Origin: Agapanthus africanus
Lineage: Eukaryota > Streptophyta > Magnoliopsida > Asparagales > Amaryllidaceae
Direction: 5' to 3'
Length of the DNA stretch: 64,000 bases
NCBI GenBank assembly: GCA_030015575.1
Contig: JASDDO010000001.1
Location: forward strand, 326,587,595-326,651,594
Part shown: positions 33,720 to 44,413 of the stretch, in pieces
Numbering within the stretch: position 1 is the first letter of the stretch
Layout of the letters: the number at the start of each line of letters is the position of its first letter
Translations under genes and position numbers: made by a program
Notes under the pieces: generated by a model
Told to the model about the DNA's origin: nothing
Seen by the model: the letters and a program-made list of their open reading frames with translations, nothing else
The model's database searches: none

Positions 33720-36700
33720 TGTAACGTTTTGAAAATCGTTTTGGTGAAATTTCGGAAAATCGGTAAAATAAAGGGGTTTTCTGTAAAAAGTCAAAATACA
33801 AATATCTTTATTTTAAAATTAAATATACACATTCTAGCTATGTAATTGCTAGTATTTGGTGTTTATTGAGCCACTGGTGAAATTTCAAAATTTCTGAAAA
33901 TTTTTCCGAAATTAATTATTTTAATATTATTTTAAGCCCTCACTAATACATTTAATTAGGGAAAATTACAAAATGGAATGAGTTGAAACAAATTTTGTGC
34001 ATCATAACACATTAAACAAAATTTTAACATGTGGTTTTCAAATTGAAATGGAGTTGTTAACCGGTGTTAGAAAATATCGAAGAAAAAGGCTTTTTTCATT
34101 GAAATTAGTGTAAATGGAAGTGGGGTACAACATTTATCTTTTTTTTCTCACCCAAACAAAACCCACACCCTTTCCCCAACAGTAGTGGCCGGCCTTGGCA
34201 CCCCCCCCTCTCACTTGATTCTTCAAGTGGCTTCTAGAATTTAGGATTAATGGAAAAATGAAAAGAAAATAAATTAAACTTGAAAAGACATAAAGAAAGA
34301 AATAATGAGTGAACCTTCCACACATCTCCACACCCTCACTCCATCACTTTTTCTCCTCCCAATTCCTGGCCGAGCACAGGTTTCCCCCTTCCCCACATTT
34401 TCCTATTTCATCGTTGCTTCAAAAACCTCTAAAAATCTATTACAAATCCACTCATATTAGCACAAATTCATCATTCAACCTTAACCAATTTTCTTTGCTT
34501 CTATTTTAGCTTGGAATTTGAAGGCAAGAGATCCATCTTGGAGGTCATGAACCAAGGGTGATCTCAAATTTTTGTGGTACCCCTCACGTGGACTGCGGAC
34601 CATGAAGAAGAGGATGGCGACACCGTCTTCGGCAGACAAAGACCATGTGAGTAGATGCATATCTACGGGGGAAGTCGGGTGGATGGCGTTTAGCACCCCC
34701 GCAAACGTAGAATAGGAATAGTACTTATTGTCATTAGGAAGCCAGACGTGACCTTAGATTCTTGATGAGTAGGACCCTAGTAATGACCTTAGGTTGGACT
34801 AGACTGATTTAGAAAGACCATACCAGAGGATGAATACCTTGGAAGAGATTCGTAAGTTTCAGGTAGACACACACACGCACACACAGAGATTTGACTTGGT
34901 GTATATGTGTATGTGTATATATGTATAGGACTAGGTGTGGGTATATATGTACACAACATGTATATGTGATACAAGGATGTGATATAATACATGGGGATGA
35001 AACAATATAACTGGACTTGTTGCCGTGATTCTTGGCTATTCAGTCGTATTATAATGTCAGCGGATCATTAGAAAATGAGATAATGAATTGGTGTACATAA
35101 ATTATAATGGGTGGTGATGATATTGAGGTACATGGGACTCTAAAATAGAACCCGGACTGTAACCTATGACTGAAATTACGATATGATATATGTGTGACTT
35201 GATTACGATATCATATAGGAGTGACTTGATTACGATACGATATAAGTGTGACTTAATCACGATATGATATATGTGACATGATATTTCTGAGGACAAATTG
35301 ACGATGTATATTTAGGCTGGCAATGATATATGATTGATGTATGCGATTACAGTAAAGTACCTTGATCATGACATTATTGATGATGATATTATACGAATGA
35401 TGATGGACGTAGGTGATACTTGACCCGTACTCCGATATTGGGATGCCGTACGATGGATTTTACCGTATGAGGCATAGTTGTGATGATTGATCCGCACTCT
35501 TGATTCGAGGAAGCCGTACTACGTACGCGACGCTATTGAGGCTGGATCGCCGACTATTAGAGATACGGACTCAGACCTTAGGTGGACTCTTATTTCTTAT
35601 CGACTAGTTTCTTAGGTTTAGATCCTTACGGGGTTAGATGGACACTAGTTTAGGCTCGAGTCATATAGTTGTAGTTAGACTTGTATATTACAAATGAGTG
35701 GTTAATACACATCCGTCTTTACATTCAGACCGTAATCATCATGTTGCATGTTCATACATATGTTTCTAAAATCAATATAAAATTCTTCCTGTTAGGTCAC
35801 CAGCACCATTACCGATGATGCGCATATTCCACGCACACTTATTTGCCGGCTCACACACATCATCATCGGTAATTGCTATGTCACGTATACTTTAGAACAT
35901 ATTATCTTTTATTGATACAATCAGCTAAAAGATAGATTGATATAATATTGTGATTACTCTCAGGTGTTAGTCTGGACATGGCATTTATTACTTAGACATT
36001 TCATGCATGCACATTTTCATGTTATCATGCAGTATTGTGGGGCTTATGCCGACATTTATTATTTACTTACTCATGATTTTGGGATTTTGGATTTTTATGA
36101 GATTTCTGGATTTTGGGAAAAACCGCAAGAATATATATAAAAACTTCTTTCTCTCCTCCTCTCTTTTAAAATATAAGTTGCGGTTTTCTCGTGATGTATG
36201 TCTCGTCCACCATAAGATTTCATGTTTTCTATTGGATTTCGAGACCCGATTCGAGGAGTAGATGAACCGTCTCGGGTACATGGTGGGCCCGGTATGGTAC
36301 CCCGGGGCAAGAAGATCGAGTTGTAGACGATGATCCTGGCAGGGGAAGACTACCTACCGGTGATGTATGGCGCGGCGGATATCCGGAGGATACCGACCGT
36401 TGTCGTGAGATTTGATGATATGGGCCGATCCGGACTGACGGAGCCCGAGATATTGAGACTATGAGGTATTGAGACGTGAGATTTACTTGCTTTGTGTCGA
36501 TGCTTGACACGGATTTCCATGGATTTCATCGATGATATTCAGATTTCTGTACAAATTACCATGATAAAAGTTAAAGACTTATTATACAGATGTATCCAGA
36601 TTTCAGGATTGATTGTTTTACATTCATGGTGCATGCATACTCATTCACATGACATATTATTATTTGAGTCACTGACACGAGCACGGAGCATTTGCACTTA

Positions 36701-37437
36701 CACGTAGTTTATTACCCTGTCTTTACTTGATGACTAGTGATATAGTAGTGTATTATTATGACCTAGGACAGCGTCATGCATTCGATTTCTTTTCACAGAT
36801 GTCTTCTACTCACGAGCTAGCAACTCACCCCCGTTGTGCCAAATTTTATTATAGGTTCGATTTACAGGTTTCCTTGGCAGCTTGCTGGCACATCATTTCA
36901 TTCAGGGTAATTTGCACGGTAGGTTGGTTCACTTGTATCTTGACCGCCGTTGTACTTTTAATTATTTCATTTGTATCTAGTAAGCTCCATCAACCAAACT
37001 TGTATCACTTGATAAATTGTAAGGACCAGTTATTTATTTCGACCTTAGAGTCGCGCATGTTTTATTGTGGTTTAGTGGATTTGTTTTCTTTTGAGTTTTA
37101 AGCCTCGCCTTTTAGCGTTGTATATTATTGTGCTTGGTGTGGTTGCTTCCGCCTGTTGCCGTAGAGCTAGCTCCCGCTTGGGGATGCCATTTTATCGTTT
37201 GTATATATATATTTTACTTGTTTGTACCCGTTTGGGGCTAGTTTTTACAATGGAGACTCTGCCGAAATTTTTGAGAAAATTGGACGTAGCTTTTAAGCTT
37301 GTTTTCTACATGTTTTCTTTTACTTCTTCTTTTATATGGTTTAGATTTCTGGGCTTCGGCTTACTTAGATTACGTGGCGCCTCTGGACACTTCGTAATTT
37401 AAATGCCGGTCACGTTCCGTACTTTCGGGTCGTGACA
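33720..37437 (+). repeat. 3' LTR of element B
   Basis: 3718 bp and aligns end to end with 25586-29308. It keeps the minisatellite (about 35166-35272), the conserved hairpin (35808-35820 with 35861-35873) and the TATA-like box (36131-36142). It is followed by CTACT at 37438-37442. Confidence 0.92.
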
Positions 37438-37442
37438 CTACT

Positions 37443-37838
37443 TCATCATCCTCTACTAGATTAGCACTTTAGTATAGGGTGTTTTCTTCACTAATCTCTC
37501 AATTAGTGAAGTAGTAGCTTGAGTTAGTGTCTCCACAACTTCGATCGTCTTCGGCCTCGAAGACTTCAAGCAAGATCGTTCTTTTCATCTTGAGAAGCCA
37601 TGCAAGTGTCCGGGACTTGGATCGCAGTGAAGGGACTTCAACTCGGAGGTTTAGAAGCGAAGGACCAGTCTACAAAGGTTGTATTCCGCAAACACTTAGA
37701 TGTAAATTAGTTCACTTTGTGTTTCGTATGATTCTCTAGTTATCGATTCTAGTTTAGGGTTCTTTAAAACGGAAAAATTTTTAAAATAGCATGGACGATG
37801 CCTCCCGAAACCTTGCTGTCCACTATAGGAACCCAACA
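37443..37838 (+). repeat. 5' LTR of C2, part 2
   Basis: Continues the C2 LTR after B. TCATCATCCTC at 37443 matches C1 14712-14722. It ends GGAACCCAACA at 37838, followed by the PBS. Confidence 0.9.
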
Positions 37839-37839
37839 G

Positions 37840-37850
37840 TGGTATCAAAG
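37840..37850 (+). promoter_or_regulatory. Primer-binding site of C2
   Basis: TGGTATCAAAG, with one change (G to A) from the usual site. Confidence 0.85.
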
Positions 37851-37997
37851 CTTAGCTAGAGAATTAGACGAATTGTGTTAGATTATGAAACCGAAACAAA
37901 TTCCGAAACTTTAGACCTTAAAATCTAGGTTCTGTCGTTTTTCAAATGAGCTCCAAAAATTTTCAAATTGGTGCAAAATCGTCTATGAGCAAATATA

Positions 37998-38112
37998 AGA
38001 ACATGGGAGAAAATTGGGACCATATGCTCGGAATTTGGCCGAGCACATGGGCACAATTTCCGAGGAGGCCGGCCTGGAAGAGAGGAAATGGTCCCAATTT
38101 TTTTCATGTTCT
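37998..38112 (+). other. Leader hairpin of C2
   Basis: AGAACATG (37998-38005) pairs with CATGTTCT (38105-38112). AAATTGGGACCAT (38011-38023) pairs perfectly with ATGGTCCCAATTT (38088-38100). Inside, TGCTCGG (38024-38030) pairs with CCGAGCA (38039-38045). The sequence is unlike the C1 hairpin although the surrounding leader aligns. Position: about 160-270 bp after the PBS. Confidence 0.85.
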
Positions 38113-38244
38113 GTGCTGTGGGTTTTGGTGTTTCAGGTGTTGTTTGATTTTGCTAATTTTTCATGTGATGATTAACTTACTGCAAAGGCAACTCGGAGTA
38201 TTTCGTAGTCGTAATTCAAACTGTTTTTGGGTTATTTTAGACGG

Positions 38245-38592
38245 TGTTAAAAAGTTCGAACGGATATCGAATACCCATTTTAACCCTCGCTGAAAATTTT
38301 CACGTGTTGGAATTTTCTTAAGTTAATTATATTCGATAGTCATGCAAGTAACTCTATGGACCCTCTAGAAGAACAAAAACCAGAACTCGATTCTATGCCT
38401 TCGGGACCACGACTGAACCTTAGGGTTTGCCATAGTTCCGCGGTGTCATAGGTGAGGCGTTGGTTTGTCCCTTCAACGGATGGATCATAGGTACCGTGGC
38501 ACGTTTTTGGGTACTTTAACTTCGCTCAAGTGTTGAGTTTTTTGGATAATTTTCGGTGTTTGTTGATTCAATCGGAATGTTTAATATCGTCT
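38245..38592 (+). other. Leader module shared with element B (C2 copy)
   Basis: Carries the same landmark string as C1 15529-15880 and B 29657-29970, including AAGTTCGAACGGATATC, GGACCCTCTAGAAGAAC, AACCTTAGGGTTTG and CAAGTGTTGAG. Confidence 0.8.
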
Positions 38593-39562
38593 AGCTATTT
38601 TTGGAATGTGATACAATATGTGGAATTCGTATTGTTAGGCATGAAATCCAAAGTATGTGATATTTTAGGTTTAAGATGTCTAAGGTTATTATGGATTCCA
38701 AATGTTGTAGTTTAACATTTTCTTTTCTGCGACCGTAAGTGTAATATGTGGTGTATCGCTGGTTTCATTGCTATATGTCAACGACAATTGGGATACGCAT
38801 ATTTACTTACGTTGATGACTTGTGATGTTATGTATTGTTGTGATATGTTATATTGGATCGTCATGTTTTGAATAGCCGGAGGTTTTATGTGAGATGAGAG
38901 TTTTTTTATTTTCATTCATGAAAAATTCAATGTATGTAATATTCTTTTATTGGGGCACTTCCGGGTTGAGGAAGATGTCACTGTTGTTGTATATTATTTA
39001 CTTTTCCGCATTAGGATAGACCCAAGGAGGGGAGCGCAAGTAACCGGGTTCTAAAGTCCAGTGGTAGACCAACTCGAGGAGTCGAGTCCGAGTCTCCTAA
39101 CTCTAGAATTGGTAAGGTTTCTTGCCGCTCTCGTAGGGGTCTAGGGATGTGGGTTTGGCTATTCATCGCGACCGTGGAATCCGTGTTTTATACAGGCTCA
39201 AAATAAAACACGGACCTCCTATTATATCCAATATTTCATATGTTTCTTCTACTGCTCTGTGATGTGATCACTTTGGATTCTGAGACGAATGGATATACAT
39301 TATATATGAGATATATAGTAGATGTTGCTTATGTTTTGCACCTGCGCTAGTCCCGTCCCGGTATGCCGTTAGTTAAGTAACCTAACGGTGCATAACGGGA
39401 CACTATAGCGAATGCGGATGGGATAAGCGTACGTTGTATTTTCGTTTCATTTTCTGTGATGCTTAGGAAGCTTAAATGATGAGACTTCATTAATATGATT
39501 AAAGTAAAAGAAACCTAAAAGATGTTGTAGAATCAAATTTTCAAAAAGGGTAGCTACAGTTA
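38593..39562 (+). other. Non-coding leader of C2, middle part
   Basis: No gene is seen. It aligns in long patches with C1 15881-17126, including the GTGTATCGC-GG and CACGG-CTCCTA parts. Confidence 0.7.
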
Positions 39563-39800
39563 TTGCTTTGCATAGTCATATATGTGATATATCCCGCACC
39601 TTATTCGATAAGGAAAGAGCCGAGATCCCTTCACCGGGAGTGACCTCTTTAGCGATAACTGGCAGATGCTACAAGACTCGGTTTGTCTTTTGATTGCTTT
39701 TAGAGTTTCTTGCTTTGCATAGTGATATATGAGATATATTCCGCACCTTATTCGATGAGGAAAGAGCCGAGATCCCTTCACCGGGAGTGACCACTTTAGC
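39563..39800 (+). other. Conserved leader element, two copies (C2)
   Basis: Copies at 39563-39653 and 39710-39800. They carry TTGCTTTGCATAG, a hairpin (CATATATGTGATATATC in copy 1), GCACCTTATTCGAT, AAGAGCCGAGATCCCTTCA and CCGGGAGTGACC. They are nearly identical to each other and to C1 over the 3' half. Confidence 0.88.
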
Positions 39801-39947
39801 AAAACTAGGAAAAGCCTAAAAAACACTCCTTTTCAAAATTCACTCGATTCTACAACGATATCAAGTTCATTACGCAAAAGGTTTTCAGAAAAACCTGTCG
39901 TAGCCCTCCGTCATTTTAGATAAGTAGTATCTAGTATTCGTGCTACA

Positions 39948-40142
39948 TTTGTTAGCTTTCTTCAAGGTTTAGTGTGTGGTAGCTACATACTGCTTATCTG
40001 CTGCATATGATGCGATTGGATTAGGGTAGTCGTACGGATTTGTTGGCTTTCATTAAGGGTCGTGCGGGTGGGTTTAATTCAATCATGAAATGTAAGGGTT
40101 GAACTTCACTAGCGCACTATGGTTTGTTGGCTTTTGTCAAGG
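39948..40142 (+). repeat. Triplicated TTTGTTGGCTTT motif (C2)
   Basis: Copies at 39948-39967, 40039-40057 and 40123-40142 have the form TTTGTTGGCTTT-N3/4-AAGG. They correspond to the C1 and R triplets but with changed centres. Confidence 0.75.
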
Positions 40143-40590
40143 TCATAGCACGTTAAGAGCAAAATATATCGGAAGTTTCAAGTGTTGAAACATGCAATGA
40201 GATTGCATACCTTCTATTAGATAGTTGGATCCCGATCCCGCTCCGAGCAAGAGTTGCTCCTGGGAGAGTTTTACACAAGACAATTAGCCGATCAAGTAGG
40301 TGTCTAGAAAGGTGTCAACGGGGTTACGCCCCTTGGAAAACGAGGTTTATTTTAATTAGGTACGTGCGAAAGCACGGGGAACCTCCCTCAAAGTACCGGC
40401 ACTGGCCTGGCTGAAAAATTGGCAAAATAGTAGGGTGTAATTAATCCCGGCTAGTCTTTCCTTTTAGGGTTTGAAGGAAGATTTGATAAAAATAGTGGGA
40501 GCCATCCTGATTAGATAAAATAATAACCAATCTGATCTTCCAAGAGCATACGCTAAAGTGTTTTCTTATCTCTCTCTCCAGGTAGCGACC

Positions 40591-42580
40591 ATGTCACGTC
40601 TTAATCAAGATAATAATATGGATGTATTGACCGAACCCGCATGTTATACTATGTAGGGGAACGTTGGTTACGTTCTTTCTTATAATTGTTATAAGACTAA
40701 ACAGGGAATAGGGGAATATCCGGATTCCCATGCCTCCCAAACGAAGAAGAAACATGTTGATGCGTCTTCTTCGGGTGTGTTAGTTATTGAGAACTATTTC
40801 TCAGTTCACTCTACGTCCTGGGTATTAGATACCGGATCAGGATCCCACATATGTAATATGTTACATGGGCTACGGAAAGGTAGAGAACGGGGAATAGATG
40901 ATTATTCCGTAAGAGTAGGTAATGGGGAAAATGTTGCAGCCAAAGCTGTTGGCGAATATCGCCTTGTGTTACCAAGTGGCAACACATTGATCCTGAACAA
41001 ATGCTATTACATTCCGACCCTGATATGCAATCTTATATCAGTTTATTTATTAAGTAAAAATGGATATGATTTTATAGTACAGGATAATGTTATGAAAATC
41101 TTCCTGAATCAAAAGTTGATTGGATCAGGCTCGTTAAATAATGGCATATACGTTCTAGATCAAACTGCAGTCCTTAATGTACAAAACACACACAAGAGGA
41201 AGAGTTCATAAATGAACGAATCCTTCTTATGGCATTGTAGACTAGGTCATATCAATGCGACACGACTAGATAAGTTTCATAAGGATGGATATTTGAATCC
41301 GTTCGAATTTTTATCTTATGACACTTGCCAGTCATGTCTCAAAGGCAAGATGACCAAAACTCTGTTTACAGGACATGGAGAAAAGTTACGGAACTCTTAG
41401 GACTGATACATACTGATGTATGTGGTCTCATATCTACACATGCCAGGGATGGTTCCTAGTACTTCATTACATTCACTAACGAACGTCTCAAGATATGGAC
41501 ATGTATTCCTGATGAAAAACAAGTCTGAAGCTTTTGAGAAATTTAGAGAATATAAACAAGAAGTCGAGAATCAAACGGGAAAAAGTATTAAAATCCTTTG
41601 ATCTGATCGAGGATGTGAATACTTGAGCAATGAATTCCTGGACTTCCTAAAAGAAAATAGGATTCTCTCTCAGCTAACTCCTCAATATACACCACAGCAC
41701 AACGGTGTATCGGAACGGAGGAACCTCACCCTATTAGATATGGTGTGCTCTATGATGAGCACAGCTGAGTTACCTATTTTCTTCTGGGGGTATGCGCTGG
41801 AGACAACCATACATCTATTGAATATGGTCCCCACCAAATCAGTGCCTACTCCATATGAGATATGGAATGGGAAGAGACCACGTCTTAATTATGTTAAAAT
41901 ATAGGGTTGTCCAGCTTATGTCAAATGGCAAAATCCGGACAAACTCGAGGCACGGCCTGTTCTGTGCAAATTTGTAGGATATCCCAAAAATTCACAAAGG
42001 TATATCTTACCACACCGAGGAACAAAGCGTGTTTGTTTCTAGGCATGCCACCTTTTTAGAAAACGAATTTCTTGCAAAAGAGATTAGTGGCCATGAGGTA
42101 GAACTGGAAGAGGTTCCAGCTGCAAGAGCTGTAACAGTAGATTTTGTGGAACCAGAGGATTCGATAGTGCCCAACGAACCCCAGCCTCTCCGCCGATCTA
42201 GTAGGGTTCCTCATCCACCTGAGAGATACTGTGGTTTTCTCATTGATGGCGGAAGCGAGGATTGCATCATGGAGGATGATGACCCAACTAGCTTCAAGCA
42301 GGCAATCACGAGTGGGGACTCTGTGAAATGGCTGGATGCTATGCGATCCGAGATGGAATCCATGTACACCAACAAAGTATGGATTTTGGAAGATACTCCT
42401 GAAGGGGTAAAACCCATTGGGAGCAAATGGATCTTCATGAAAAAACTTGGTGTAGATGGGAAAGTGGAGACTTTCAAAGCTAGACTTGTTGCAAAGGGTT
42501 TTCGTCAATGACCAGGTATGGATTATGACGAAACCTTTTCTCCAGTGACTATGCTTAAATCCATCCGAATCATGCTTGCC
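40591..42580 (+). pseudogene. Copia pol of C2, N-terminal part (protease, integrase, RT start)
   Basis: ATG at 40591 follows CTCTCTCCAGGTAGCGACC. The leader LTEPACY is followed by an early stop, and no gag capsid is present. Protease: DTGSGSHICN from 40828, with VGNGENVAAKAVGEY further on. A TAA at 41209 separates it from GAG-pre-integrase (41212-41400; WHCRLGHIN, CQSCLKGKM). Integrase follows in pieces: HTDVCG near 41410 after a frameshift, then SDRGCEY and QYTPQHNGVSERRN (41620-41904). A linker (42029-42290; QPLRRSSRVPHPPERY) leads to RT (KARLVAKGF near 42477, then a stop). The frame is cut at 42580 by element E and resumes at 58579. Non-functional. Confidence 0.9.
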
Positions 42581-42948
42581 TGTCATGACTCGAAATTGGC
42601 ACGTGACGGCCCTTAAACTACACAACATCTACAGGAGTAACGCAATTTAAGTAAGCCAAAAACCCAGCTATCTAAACCATCAAAAGTAGTAAGAAATAAG
42701 AACATTGTTAAATCTTTTGAAATCTCAACCCAAATTCTTTAAAGTCCCAATTTTATTTCTTTTAAAATTTTGGCAGCACCTCTTTTGTAAAGACTAACCC
42801 CAAAAATGGGTACAACATAAATACAAGTAAAGCATCCCAATTGGGAGCAAAATCAACGCCCAAAGGCGAAAAACAACCACCACAACAAATATACGACGCT
42901 GTAGCGAAGAAATAAAAGACGATAAAAGTAAAACTGCATAAAAGACCT
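42581..42948 (-). repeat. 3' LTR remnant of E
   Basis: Matches 54546-54900 closely, including CACGTGACGGCCCTTAAACT. It stops at AAAGACCT, where F1 begins. Only the last 368 bp of the LTR are left. Confidence 0.9.
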
Positions 42949-44345
42949 TGATTGATATTTTCGTTTTCTCGATGTGTCGTGTTTAAGAAATGATGTTTCA
43001 CAATCAAAGAAATTTTTGACCGCAATCAATAACGGTGTCGGATGTAGCGCGTTAGCGAGTGCGGATCGTCCATAGGGAAAGTGAGATCCGTTCAAATTTG
43101 AATAAGATGAATTGAAAATTAAAGAAAAAAAAAGACAATTCAATTCAAGATTTATAAAATTGAAGTTCAAGAATTATCTAGATCTAAAACTAATAACAAG
43201 AAAACATTAAAATCAAGAATCAAGAATTGATGATTTCCAATCCAATAATCAAGAATCGAAGTGAGGCTTGTAGGAATCGATCGAATCTATAGACGTGATG
43301 AAATCTATTGATTATGTTTTCTTATCCATTAATGATTTGATATTAGATCGATGAGGATTAATCGAGGTTTAAGGATCTTTTGAAGAAACTAGGGTTTCTT
43401 CATCTCATCCTTTGTCCTTTCGATAAATCTCATTCAAATTCTAGCCTCTAGTAAATTCAAGAATCGATCGTGGATCACTAATTAAGAGCTAACACAATCA
43501 AGAAAGCATCGCTCGAAACTAGGTTTCCGATTCTTCAATTTACAAGAGTTTACAAAACTTATAGGAATTAAGAATCGTTTCAAGATGTGTAACATCATCA
43601 TCTATTGATTCTCTTGACTCCTTCACGAGCGGAGTTTTACTCGAGCATTATAACAAAAAACACATTCAAGAATCTAGATTGAATCATAATGCTCAAATAG
43701 CAAGATAAGCAAGATATAGAAATTTCACCTTTATTTATCAACAATTTTGTTACAATTCTCTTAAGAGCTACAAGAGGAAAGAACTTGATCGTTGATTTCG
43801 GGTTCGCTCGTCTCCTTGAGTAGCGGATCTTCTTGGATCACTTGCTCTGATGAAGTCCGGCGTCGCTTTCAAAAGGTTGAAGGCTTCTTGCTTGGTTTGA
43901 ACTCGAAGATCTTGAACTTTGGCTTGGATTTGATTGGATTAGGGTTAGGGTTACAAGTTGTGTCACTCAACTTGTGTTGGGGAAATTGGAGAACTACCTT
44001 AGAAGTGAAGCCTTAGGGTCCCTTTATATCCTTGATTAGGATTAGCTTCCTTTAGAAGCTAGGTTTAGTTTAGCATCCCTTGTAAGCTTGGTAGTTAGGT
44101 AGAAGCTTCTAGAGGTAGTTAGTTAGGCTTAGCTTCCATCATAAGTTTAGAGGTTAGGGGGAAGCTTCTAGGCTTAGGTTGTTAAGTAGCTTGCTTTGGA
44201 AGCTTGAGGGTGATTAGCTTGAACAATAAGCCTTGCTGTTCTGGCAGAAGCTTCTGGAGAATTATGGAATTTGCAGTGGCTTAAATGAGCTCTGAAGTTG
44301 AACTGAGAAGCATGAAGTAAATATCTGCTGACGTCACGCCCACGT

Positions 44346-44394
44346 GGCCGCGGTTCAGCGGCGGAAGTGGGGTTCTGGCTGCGGATCCACGGCC
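44346..44394 (-). other. Twin GC palindromes in F1 LTR
   Basis: GGCCGCGGTTCAGCGGC (44346-44362) and GGCTGCGGATCCACGGCC (44377-44394), separated by 14 bases. Imperfect version of the motif in H, F2 and C1, at about the same distance from the LTR start as in F2. Confidence 0.75.
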
Positions 44395-44413
44395 TATTAG
44401 TGGCTTTGATGCA

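Larger units (their letters stand above)
25586..37437 (+). mobile_element. Element B: long-LTR, non-coding, Del/Tekay-like
   Basis: Two LTRs of about 3.72 kb (25586-29308 and 33720-37437) start TGTAACG and end GTCGTGACA. CTACT flanks the element on both sides. The internal region (29309-33719) has PBS-like sequence and a purine tract before the 3' LTR but no gag or pol. It contains an extra partial LTR (30815-31846) produced by a tandem duplication. It inserted into the 5' LTR of C2. The Ty3/Gypsy Del/Tekay label is inference from LTR ends, PBS context and the GGGGAAGAT-TGTAAC junction. It is a non-autonomous, LARD-like element. Confidence 0.9.

Noticed and set aside
42056-42628. 190-codon minus-strand frame
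   Set aside because: Antisense shadow of C2 pol that runs across the insertion junction at 42580.
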